Source: Erpetoichthys calabaricus (taxonomy: Eukaryota; Chordata; Cladistia; Polypteriformes; Polypteridae). Taken from it: a stretch of DNA of 64,000 nucleotides. Shown here piece by piece: positions 23,501 through 35,900 of the stretch. Each line of letters opens with the position of its first letter. Within the stretch, counting starts at the first letter, position 1. Under the pieces are notes generated by a model that worked only from the letters and a program-made list of their open reading frames with translations, searched no databases and was not told the origin of the DNA. The stretch is taken from assembly GCF_900747795.2 (NCBI RefSeq), contig NC_041409.2, positions 71,965,960 to 72,029,959 of the forward strand, read 5' to 3'. The position numbers and the translations under genes are program-made.

Positions 23501-26500
23501 ATTGGTGTAATGTTTACAAGCTATGCAACGGTGACCTGGCCTCTTATTTTAAAATTTTAGCAAGGTTTGTTATTACAGCCAAATGAGAAAAAAACAACTA
23601 TTGTCAGAAACATGGGAACCAGCGATGTAAAAAAAATAGTCATGGTGGCGATCCCATACAAAAGGACCTGAATATCCATCCATCCATTTTCTAACCCACT
23701 GAATCCGAACACAGGGTCGCAGGGGTCTGCTGGAGCCTGAATATAATTACTGATTAATTACAGTCTATTTCTGGAACTGCTTGTATGAGCGTGTGTATGA
23801 TTTATATATGGTAAACAGTATTGTCTGAGTTTTTCTCAAACTTCTGATTTCTTTTCCTTGTTTAAAAATGTCTTGCAAGCTTCAGATATGCATGGGACTC
23901 GCATATAGTCAGTGATGGAATACCGAATGTGCAGCCCTGTGCTTTAGAGTTCGGAGTTTTGGTCATTAGGCTACTTTCTCTGCCCTCTGCTGCATGTGCT
24001 TTTTTAGTTTAGATGTATTTAAAAGATGGATTGGCATTGCGCCATTGTGTTTAGTGCTGCTGCTTCTTCTTGAACCTGGATCAATTCTTTAACACTCAGA
24101 GCCCCAAAACCACTAAAAGCTATGGCCTGCTCAATCCTGAAACATTCAAGTTGTGGGCCTCCGAGTGTGTGCATGCTCCAGCACTGCCCCAATAATACAA
24201 GGTCTGGAGCACCAAGAAGACCTGGGAGGACAGACAACGACAGAGAGCAAGCATCCTAACCGCTGCAATTGCATCCATCCTGATGTATTCAAATCTAGTT
24301 TCCCCAGCAGAGCTTAATATGGATTGCATGCTGAATGATTATTTAATAGAAATGAAGTTTATTATTTATGAGGTACATTTTTTTTCCCCTGCTCTTACCA
24401 TGATGGCTTCAGGATGGTCCTATAAACGCAACTACCCTTCCACAGTGCACTTCCTAACATTTAAACGAGATCTATTCATGCTGCTGATCACTCCCTGCTG
24501 AACACAGAGGCTGGAGCCTATCCTGCCAACACTGGGTCCAAAGCAACAAAAAGTCCTTGACGTGGCATCCGTCATTCTCAGGCAATACCCGCACTGCAAT
24601 AGAGGCCAGTTTAAAATTGCTAATTTTTCAAACCTACATGTCTTTGGGGATGTGGGAGGAAATGCACACAGAAAAAGGGAGAACTTGCAAACTGCACCCA
24701 CAAAATGAACAGGGGTTCAAAGGCCGCTGAATCCTTAAGATAGTGGTGCTACCCACTATGCCATCCCACCATGAAAGTTACAAGGTGAAAATTATTTTAA
24801 ACAAAGCTATTTGATTAGTATGTGTTTTTTTTTTTTCAGGATTGTTATTCCAGCATATTGTATTTAGTTTTGATTTTATATTTAATAAGCATCATGGGTT
24901 TTATGGGCAGTGCAAACTTAAGACCGCAGGTGAAGTAGTCATACCTGAAAGTTTACTTCTTTGGCATTGTTACACATTGTGGCAAATGTCAATACATCAG
25001 ATTTGGTTTAGAAATTAACCATGTAAATAAGTATACCACATTTATTTAATTTGTACTATCCCTGCCTCATAGTTGTACACAAGCTAAAAAGCTACTTAAT
25101 GGGAGTTTTTGGAAATTGCACTTCAAGCTAAAAGTGCAAGTTTTTGGAAATTGCACTTCAAGCTAAAAGCTTGCTTTACTCACTTAGAATATGGAACCAA
25201 ATTAGAAAGCATTTTAAGATGGAAAATCTTTTATTGGTGGCACCTCTGCAAGAAAACCACCTCTTTCAACCCTCGCAAACATATCCAGTTTTTAATACCT
25301 GGAAAAGTTTTGGGATTAAAATGCTCAGAGATCTTTATATAGACAACATATTTGCATCTTTTGAACAGTTACATTCCAAATTCAACCTCCCAGCTACACA
25401 TTTCTTTCACGATCTTCAAATTAGAAATTTTGTTAAACAGAAATTGCCCGATTTTCCCCACCTCGCACCCTCCACAATGCTGGAAAAAATACTGCTCAAT
25501 TTCAAGGAATTAAACACCATTTCCGCATTATATAAAATTCTATTAGAGTCCCTACCTTTCAAAGATCCAAGAGGACATTGGGAAGAAGATCTCTTAATCA
25601 ATATATCAGAAAAGGAGTGGAAGGTAGCAAAGCAGAGAATTCACTTGAGCTCCATATGCGCAAAGCATAGAATTATTCAACTAAAAATTATGTATCGAGC
25701 TCATCTGTCTCGCTTAAAACTGTCCAAAATGTTTCCAGGGCAAGATCCAACCTGCGAGTGCTGCAATCAAGCTCCTGCCTCACTGGGTCACATGTTCTGG
25801 GTCTGCACCAAATTAACATCATTTTGGACAAAAATTTTTAAGTGCCTTTCAGACAGCCTTGGGGTCACAATCCCTCCTAACCCATTAACAGCTGTGTTCG
25901 GGGTTCTTCCAGACGGACTTGAAGTGGAAAAGGACAAGCAAACTGTGATTGCATTTACTACACTTTTGGCATGCAGACTTATTCTGTTAAATTGGAAGAA
26001 TCCTAACTCTCCTCTGATAAGTCAGTGGGAAAACGATGTTTTATATTATTTGAAATTGGAAAAAATCAAATTCTCAGTTAGAGGATCTGTACAAAATTTT
26101 TTCAAAACCTGGCAGGATCTGATCAATATTATTTTAGAATAAGAGAAATAACTATTACCGCATTTAATTCCCTTCTCCATCTCTTAATTACATATATATT
26201 TATTTCTCCCTTTCCTTTGCTTATTGTTGTCTTATTAAAAAGCCCTAAGCAATTCTCCTTTAGCTAAGCTCTCCTTCTCTGGGGTGGGGTCTGATTTGTC
26301 TTTAACCCTTTAACCGCCAACTCCCTAAATATTCCCCAAGCCAGGCGAAATCTGAACAATTTTTGTTTTTTTACTTTTTTACATTTTTTTTACATTTTTT
26401 ACATTTATTCAAGCAGTATTGACCACTAAATGTTGTGCAAGTTGCCAGTGTATACACGAAATCTATAAATGTAACCTGAATTCTCAGCTAAGCAAAACAT

Positions 26501-29500
26501 CTTGATACCAAACCGTGCCCTTTTCAATGGTAGATACTGTCGAAACTGTAAACGGCCCTTCCACGACAATAAACTTTCATCAACTGCAACTGACGGTCCT
26601 GGCATGTAGGGCAACTGAAATGCTTCAAATAAATGATCAATCAAAGGACGTAGCTTGAACAAGCGGTCGCGGTTTGGATCTTTCTTATCTGGCTCGTTTC
26701 TGTTGTCATTCAAATGAAAGAATTTCAGCAGCAAAGAGAATCGGTTATGTGTCATGACAGCTGCAAAAATAGGTGTTGCATACATAGGATCTGTAGACCA
26801 GTACATCTCAATATCTGGTTTTCTGATTATTCCCATCAACATCAAAATCCCAATGAATTTTTTCATTTCGTTTTCATCAGTGTCAAACCAAGCACGAACA
26901 CGGGAATGTGGAGGTAAATTGGGATTTTTCTCAATAAACTGTGCTGCATACAGATTTGTCTGATGAACAAAATGTCTGATCAAATCAGGTGACACAAACA
27001 GCTCATAAAACTGCTCAGCAGTGTAATTGTTTACATCAAAAATAAAGCCACACGTTCCCTCAAACGAATGCAGAAAAGGTAGTTCACCTCGGGCAGCAGC
27101 CCAGCTGAGATGCTGGGGATACACCCACTCAGCGCCGTCATCCGATGCGTCTTCATTCACAATATCATGCAGCGCACGTTGCTGCTCATCACTGTCACTA
27201 AAATCTTCTTCAGAACTGCTACAATCATGATCAGAACTGTCCAAAATCTCCTGCAAAGCCTCACTTGAAGTCAGTTTACGTTTCGCCATATTCACAGCTG
27301 TTACATGCGAATCACGTCACATGACCGGCCAAAACAACCACAGACTTGTCGAAATACAACGTAGTAATAATACCCACGCCAAACCGTCAGTTATACTACT
27401 TGCCAGGCATTCATATAACCACAGGCAAATGTGCCGGATAATTCCGGCAGTAAGGCGTTAGCATTAAAACAGCGGTGCCGGATATATCCGGCAGAGGGCG
27501 GTGAAGGGGTTAATTTGTTTGGTTATAAATTGATCTGTTTGTATGGAATGATTACAATAAAAATTAATAAAAAAAAAAAAAAAGCTAAAAGCTACAGCAC
27601 TTTGCAATGTGTTCTTGCCTCCCTCCCTTTGGTTAATGGTGCATTTACAACGCAGGTCCTTCATCTCCCTTGGTCTTTATATGGGTTTCTGAAGTTTTGG
27701 TACAATTAGCTGTTTCATCAGAATGCTTTTTGTGCGTTTCGTTTAGAGTTGCATTTGACTTTTGACCAGGGGGGTATTTTCCGTACATTGCTTAAATCGT
27801 CCGAGATCAGGTGCCTCATCTTGGAAGAGTTAATGCCGGTGAAACTCATCCAGGATAAGTCGGTTTTTCAAACGCAGCCGTGTAGTAGATTACTCTAGCT
27901 GGATCTAATCATCCGAGATGAATGCGCGCGCCAATTGAAAGGCCCATATATATTGAGTCTAGAAAACATGATCAGCAAGTCTTTGATAGGCTGCAACAAA
28001 ATGATGAAAGAACGGGCACATTTTTTCACACAAGCGGAGCAGGACCTTTTATTCGTAGGATATGAAGAATTTCAAGATTTAATATGCACAAGGGGTAACA
28101 CTGCAAAAGCAGCCCAAACCAGAAAAGACGGCTGGCAAAAAGTGGCCGACAAATTAAACGCGTAAGTAGTGTGCATTGTACTTACTGAATGCAGTGTTTC
28201 ATTTCCTATGTGTCAGATTAATTATTATTTAATATGTCATAATTCCAGATCAAACATGAGCACAAGGAAAACATGGGAACAACTTAAAGTGAAGTACAAG
28301 AATATACTTCAAACTGGTAAATATTGGTGTATATAACTATTTAAAGAATTCTTGACATAAAGAATCATAATATAAACATTAATGCTAATAAGAAGTCAGA
28401 CAAGCAAAAAACAGGTGGAGGTCCATGCGGTCCAGACCTAACCCCTGCAGAAGAGTTGGCTCTCCAGCAAAATGCCTATCGTCCTGTTTCTGAGGGCATT
28501 CCCGGGGGAAGCTCCTCCTCAGAACCAGTGGCAGGATGCAGTGGTCACTTCATTTCAGGTAAAGGATGGTCATTGCATATATTTGTCCTCAATGTGTGCC
28601 ATAGGTATGTTCCATATAGCCCTCTTTTTTTGTTGGGTCAGTTGCAGGGAATGTCATATCCCTTGATCCTGTGTCTGACCAACGAGTTATTGACAAAAGT
28701 CAAATATTTGATGGAAGACACTGTGTCTGATTATTCATCAGGAGGAGAGGTACATTTTCCAAATAATGTTTGATCAAACTCCACTCTGATCAGTCCCATG
28801 TGCCCCAATTCCATTTGGAAACCCTGGGTAATGAGAAGGTTAGGCTGATTGTGAGATTCTTCATGGAACTGTGGGTGTTTTTACCTGTATTCCCCATACC
28901 TGCAATGAAATGAAACGCCTCTTTTATTGTCTGCACACACCGGTGTCCAGGAAACACTATGAAAACCCGAAGGAAATATTTCAGAGCCAAACAGACTTTA
29001 CGAATTGCCTGGCAAAACTGCACTTTTAGATAGATTTTCCACATCGCCTACAGTATATAAAAAATGCATACTGTCTGTGTGGTTGTGAGAGCCCGACTTT
29101 GCCGAGTTTGACTTCGAATATAAGATGGTAATAAACCTTTTGAGGTACAATATCCCCCCTCGGCCAAAGCGGTATATTTCGAAAAGAATTTCCTCCGGGG
29201 GCAATAAAGGATCTTGCCGATCGCACAAAACCCCCTCTATATGAAATTATGTTCTTATAATATGCGCACCGATATCAAGTGATTGCTCATTCATGAATGG
29301 TGAAGCCATGACTGAATGAATTCCATGCACGAACACTGATTAAGTGTGTGAGCTAATCCTTGTTTACATCGAACAAACCTGCTCCGAGCAAGTTTGAGGA
29401 TTTGAATGTGCTGCTATGACAACACATCCAGCAAGAGTTTTGGAAAACCGACAGATCCAGGATCAGGCCAAATCGTCAACAATTACATCCGGCTAAACGA

Positions 29501-29890
29501 GTAATCCACGTACGAAAAATACCCCCCTGTTCTCTATGCCGGGTAGTGTTATTCAGCGCACAGCTTTTTTGTATTATTTATTATTACCACGCTTATTTTA
29601 ACTTCACCTGTTTGTTGTCTGGTACAAATCTTGTAATCGATATTTAACCCACTTCTTATTATTCAAATGACTTAAAATTTTGCACACTTACTCACTTCCG
29701 ATGACAATACATGAATCAATCAGTTTCACTAATTGATCAATAAATCCATGTTAATCAAGAAATGAAATTTTCATATTAAGAATAAAGATTTCACCAATAG
29801 ATGGCGCTAGTAACGGATAGAAATATTAAAGGAAGCGTTAAAATATTGATTACAAAATTATACTAAAACAAACCCAAGGCTAAAAAGTTG

Positions 29891-29940
<50 letters not shown>

Positions 29941-32900
29941 CTGTCAAATAAAGCAAAGAGTACGCAACATGTCCAGACTCAGACTACGATTGCTATATGT
30001 AATAAAAAAAAAAAAAACTTTTTAAAAACCATGCTTCTATTAAGTTAATAAGAGTACTAAAAAGTAAAAAATAAGTCTCTCATACATCACTCGTAAAATA
30101 AGTGTGGGCACCATCAATCAATTCAAAAACACACTTCTTAAAATCTTAGCAAAAGCACCCACGTTTTTATTTTAAGACTGATGTATGAGAGAAGGAAATT
30201 ACTTGTTTTTTTTCACATACCCCTTGGGGTCAGAGCGCAGGGTCAGCCATTGTACAGCGCCCCTGGAGCAATTGAAGGTTAAGGGCCTTGCTCAAGGGTC
30301 CAGCAGAGTAGCATCTCTTTTGGCAGTGACGGGGATTCGAACCGGCAACCTTTGGGATACCAGCACAAATCCTTAGCCTCAGAACCACCACTCCGCCCAT
30401 TAACTTAATAGAAGCGTGGTTTTTAAAAAAGTATTTTTTTATATATATGATTTTTTCCCTTTTGGCATTTAGTAGCAGATCTTCTGCAGAATTTTCAAGT
30501 TGTGGTGAATCCCTGACGTGGATTAATTCCATGCCTGCTACAGTTTCACATCAAGTACTGCATCTCTTGGTAGCTTTATGCCTGAACCCAGTGTATTTAA
30601 AGTGACCAAGTTCAGAATTAGAAAGGCATTCTATGGAATAACAGCAAGAGAAGTAGATGATTATACTTTAACTTTGTTTACTGTTCAGAATTTTACTGGA
30701 ATTTGTCATGTAGTTGAAATGATTGCACACTAGATCTGAATATGTGTGCCCAGTAGCCTCCAAAATATCTAATTCCTAACCTTTTTGATTTCTTAATTTC
30801 AGGAGAATTCTCAATGCCTTTACACACCTGCCATCGATTTCGAAGGAGACCTCTCCATCCGGTCTCCCCTTCACTCCTCCACCTTCATCTCTGCTCCAGT
30901 GGAGCAGAACAAGGCCTTGACAGAAGATTTTTCTGTAGTGGACCTCAGCTTTCTACCAGATGAGCTCAGTGTTCAGGATGAACTCCTACATGATGGGGCA
31001 GAGCAGCAAGAGCAGGAGAGTGATGTGCGGGACAGTGGCTTTGTAGGTATGGCAACCCCAGGGGAACAAATACCATCTGAGAGCAGCATGGCTCTTCCTG
31101 GGGCCTCTCCATTCTGCCCACTGCCCATGACACCCATGACTCCCATGACTCCTATGACACCTGTTTCTGAAAGTTCCGGCATTGTCCCTCAGCTTCAGTA
31201 AGTGGTGATGATTTAGAATTTATATTTTTCAACATAGGACTGTGTTGATGAGTTTCAGCGTCTGTTGTACCCCTGCTGTACACATTTTGATTGAACAGTC
31301 TGTATGACCAGTTAACTCCTTTAGATTTGTCTTCACACTGCAGACTGAAGTGTGTTGTCATTGATCTTGCAAAGTTGTTCACAAATGACACATGGCTGAA
31401 ACAAATTGTTTTTCTATGGTTTCAGGGTTTTCATTTCACTTTTGCTGGGGATAATACACAGTTTTATAAAAATTAAACTCATAAAAAATTTTTAATCATG
31501 AATAGGTTTTGTTTTTCTTTTTTCATTAATGAACACAAATAAAAAATGTTTCCGTCATGTCACATTTTATGTACATAATTGAAAAGAAATGTATTTAAAT
31601 TACACAATTCTTGTATACGATATTTTTCCAAATGAATTAACATGAAAATATTTAGTCAACCTAATATTTTTTAAACATATCTTAAGAAAACAACAATATA
31701 TATTTATTGGCTTACGTGACCCAAAACCTCATTTGTAGTGTACACATTTTCTGGCGTAGTCCACCATCAGACTGACATCCAAACGTCCCTGGTACCTTCT
31801 TTCCATGTCCTTGATATCCTGATGTTATTTTTTTTACTGTGCTCTTCACTTGCCACTCCAAGATGTTCAGGGAAAACTTCCAAATGCAAATCCAAAAAGT
31901 GAACTTTGAGACTCATGTTGTAACTCGGTCCCTTAAGGTTACTTTTTTCATCATTTCTTCATAATCTGGATCATTACGGTTCCCTAAAAATATAGAAAAT
32001 TACTTCTCTGAATGATACCAAAGCCCCTTGTTCCCTGTCATTCATTACACCATCAAATTCTAATATTGTATCTGGCAAAAATACTCTCTTACAATTCAAA
32101 CTCTGACGATTCCCTGAAACTTGTAGCATAAATAAATCAAGAGGTGCCATTTTTTGATAGGGCTTTGACAAAATACTTCATTAAACCAAGCTTAATATGT
32201 AGCAATGGTAGCTGCACTTTACCTGGATCCACCAAGCTAGGTCTGATGATGTTTTCGGCTCCAAGCTGTAGCTTTGCTCTTGCCTGGTCCAGTCCTGCTG
32301 TACCCAGTGTCAATTTTTGGATCTGGTGTCCCACTCGCAGAGAAAACGTGGAAATTGTGTATGCTCTGACTGCTGACCCAGTAAGAAGCACAGAACTTTC
32401 AGGTCCTTGCATATAAATGGTGCTCATTGCACTTAAAAACCTGTAAATAATATTTATATATTTTAATATTAGAAAATACAAAATTCAAATTATCATTAAA
32501 ATCCTGATAATATAGTGCAAAAATGGTTAAATGTTTTCTGAAAAAAGCGTCACATGATGGAGAAATGTTTTTCATTAATGAATTCAGTGCCCAAAAGAAC
32601 AAATAAAAATCCCATGAAATAATCGAAAGTTTTTTTCATTGTAAATGTTTGTAATGTGACATGGAACCAGAATTAAGGGGGTATGAAGTACAATTTGAAA
32701 GGGCACTGATTTGATCTTCTTTCCCATCAGGAATATTGTCTCCACTGTAAATCTAGCCTGCAGTCTGGATCTTAAGTCGATTGCCCTTCGAGCTCGAAAT
32801 GCAGAGTACAATCCAAAGGTGGGTTTTTATTTTTTACGGTATGATCACACCTCGCATCAGGTCCTGAATTTGTATACGCAGGTTTGTACTGAAAGAGTGT

Positions 32901-35900
32901 TATTACACCTTGCATTCTACCAGCTAATCCCAGTAAAGCAGAATGTATTGGTGTTGGTGGAATGAAAATACTAACCCTTTGGGCTTATCACTCCTTAACA
33001 TATTCTCTTGAAGTGAATCAAAAACATTAGTGTATATAAGGCTTAATTTAAAACGCTGTAGTGGAACCTGTACATGTTAAACCGTCTTGACACTGCCACC
33101 AAAGCACATACAGTGTGAAGTTTAACTATGCCTTGTTCCAGTAAAGCGACAAGTCAGATTTATGGTAAATGACACAAGTATTGAGAGACCTAAATGGAAG
33201 AGAAGCAGAAGTGTTTCTATGAGGAGAAATAAATGGTGCTAGGCAGAAATCCTGTTTATGGTTCGCATTTTAACAAAATTTGAGTATGTACATTTCTAGT
33301 GTCCATTTGTGTAAGGGTTGGCTATGAGCCATGTAAGAATCTACCAGCAAAGGTGTTTTATATATAGGCGGCATGTGGCACATTTTGGTAGTGCTTCTGT
33401 CTCACAGATTCAGTATCCTGGTTCAAATCCTGCACTGACAATGTCAAGTTTGCACATTCTCCCCATGTCTGCAATACTCCAGTTTTTCTCCTACGTTCCA
33501 AATGATGTAGGCATTAAGATGAATTGTTTATGTGAAAATAGCCCTGTTGGAGTGTGGCTTGGTGTATGAGTGTACCCTGTGATGGACTTGCACAGTGTTA
33601 AGGACTGATATCTGCCTTGGGCCTGGTACTTCAGGGATAGGTTCTCCACTCCAGTGACCCCAAATTGGATTAAGCAGAATTGGAGAATGTTCTGCTCTCT
33701 ATATGTTTGAGAACATCTCTGTTCCAGATTACAAGTAGCGCAAACATAAATAGATACAGTGGATGTACCAAAAATTAATTTGATCCGTGTTCTATTTTAG
33801 GCCCCAGAAAATGTGTTGAATAATCAGTGTATGAAATTACTCATTTGAATATCCCTTTTCATAAAGAGAGATCGTTATTGGCAGTGCTGTATGTGTCTAT
33901 AAATTCACATTACATAAAAGTATAATAAATTTTTAAAAAAGCAGTTGTTGACAGATAATATAAGGTTACATATTGTATACAAAACAAATGTTTATTTTTT
34001 ATATACAGGTTGGCAGGTGAAGCAGGTAGAAATGCTAGGTTGCAGAGTTTGGACCCTAATTTTATTTCAGTCAGGAAAGTATTCTGTTTTCTATTCTAAC
34101 TTGAATTTTCACCTTGGACTTCTTGTTGTTGCCACAGTCAAATGAGATTGTTGGCCAAATATGGGTGTGTGTATAAGCTGTGATGATTTGGTTCTCTCAT
34201 CATAGCACACTACAGAGTCAGTTTACAGGCCTTAATCAATGTAACGCTCATAATTTGGATGTGGGAAGAAACTGGAAAAGCCTGAGAGAGCCACAGACAC
34301 ATTGACAGCAAATAAAGCAGGCAGTGTTTGGGTTGCAGTTTGAACCCCAGACTCTGGAGCTACTCTTTTCTGCAGCAGCACCCAAGTAATAGAATGTCAG
34401 TGTTTTAAAGACGAACCGTAGTTGATCAAGCCATTGAAGTCATTCAAGACAAAATGTGAAAAAAACAGTTTTGGTTAGATTGATAAATATAGCTGAGTGT
34501 CCTCTGCATAAAGATGAAACTGAATGTTATGATTTAAAGCTGTAACCCTTAGAGGTTGTGTTTTTAATACAGAGTTAGTTAAGATCTTGGTACTGAGTCT
34601 TGAGTGACCCCAGATAAAACATCAGCACATAATATGCAGTGAGCACATTACTGCACCTACTGTAGAATCTTTGATACATACAGTACAAGCTAAAACTATC
34701 CACAAATAGTGCTCAATAAACCTATATAATTTTTAAACCTTTGTAATTGGGTTGTGTGGTCAGATATGTTCTTATATGGAAAATCAACTTGTATTATAAC
34801 GGTAGAATTCATCAGCTGAAACATTGTAGTACGTCATTGACTGCATGATATACTATTGTAGGCTGTTTCAGTAATGTTATCAATGCAATAGCCAGACTGA
34901 AACTTTTCGGATAGGCTGTAATGTGTTTTGATGTTTGGAATGGGGAAGTACAGGAGAGTATGCAGAGGAAGAGGATGGCAAAGAAGTGGGATAGTCAGAG
35001 AGATGCAGAAAGTAGACAAGAGTACAAGGAGATAAGGCGCAAGGTGAAGAGAGAGGTAGCAAAGGCTAAAGAAAAGGCGTATGATGAGTTGTATGAGAGG
35101 CTGGACACTAAGGAGGGAGAAATGGACCTGTACTGATTGACTAGCTGGGAAAGATGTGCAGCAGGTTAGGGTGGTAAAGCATAAAGATGGAAACGTACAA
35201 ACAAGCGAGGAGAGTGTGTTGAACAGATTGAAAGAGTACTTTGAGAGGTTAATGAATGAAGAGAACGAGAGAGAGAGAAGGTTGGATGATGTGGAGATAG
35301 TGAATCAGGAAGTGCAATGGATTAGCAAGGAGGAAGTAAGGACAGCTATGAAGAGGATGAAAAATGGAAAGGCCGTTGGTCCAGATGACATACCTGTGGA
35401 AGCATGGAGGTGTTTAGGAGAGATGGCAGTGGAGTTTTTAACCAGACTGTTTAATGGAATCTTGGAAAGTGAGAGGATACCTGAGGAGTGGAGAAGTGTA
35501 CTGGTGCCGATTATTTAAGAGTAAGGAGGATGTGCAGGACTGTAGTAACTACAGGGGGATAAAATGGAGGAGCCACAGCATGAAGTTATGGAAAAGGGTA
35601 ATGGAAGCTAGGTTAAGAAGTGAGGTGATGATTAGCGAGCAGCAGTATGGTTTCATGCCAAGAAAGAGCACCTTAGATGCAATGTTTGCTCTGAGGATGT
35701 TGATGAAGTATAGAGAAGGCCAGAAGGAGTTGCATTGCGTCTTTGTGGACCTGGAGAAAGCATATGACGGGGTGCCTCGAGAGGAGCTGTGGTATTGTAT
35801 GAGGAAGTTGGGAGTGGCAGAGAAGTATATGAGTTGTACAGGATATGTACGAGGGAAGTGTGACAGTGGTGAGGTCTGCGGTAGGATTGACAGATGCATT

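Larger units (their letters stand above)
25096..27582 (+). mobile_element. 5'-truncated L1-like LINE with nested piggyBac
   Basis: The ORF2 C-terminus is at 25171-26142, followed by a 3' UTR split by the piggyBac element at 26306-27509 and a poly(A) tail. Target duplications are AGCTAAAAAGCTAC (25082-25095) and AGCTAAAAGCTAC (27583-27595). Two tandem copies of a 35-bp unit (GTTTTTGGAAATTGCACTTC...) sit at the 5' end, 25105-25173. Confidence 0.85.
27767..29529 (+). mobile_element. PIF-Harbinger element, internally deleted
   Basis: The ends CAGGGGGGTATTTTCCGTAC and, reverse-complemented, CAGGGGGGTATTTTTCGTAC are near-perfect inverted repeats. Inside are a Myb/SANT-like gene on the plus strand and a damaged HARBI1-type transposase on the minus strand in convergent order, the standard two-gene layout of the family. 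No clear 3-bp target duplication is seen. Confidence 0.88.

Noticed and set aside
24020-24260. Possible second antisense SINE next to 24498
   Set aside because: Only loose resemblance, no A- or B-box-like block in the right order.
27764-29533. Target duplication for the Harbinger element
   Set aside because: The flanks GAC and TTC do not match, and shifting the ends by a few bases does not help; the exact termini or later mutation leave it unresolved.
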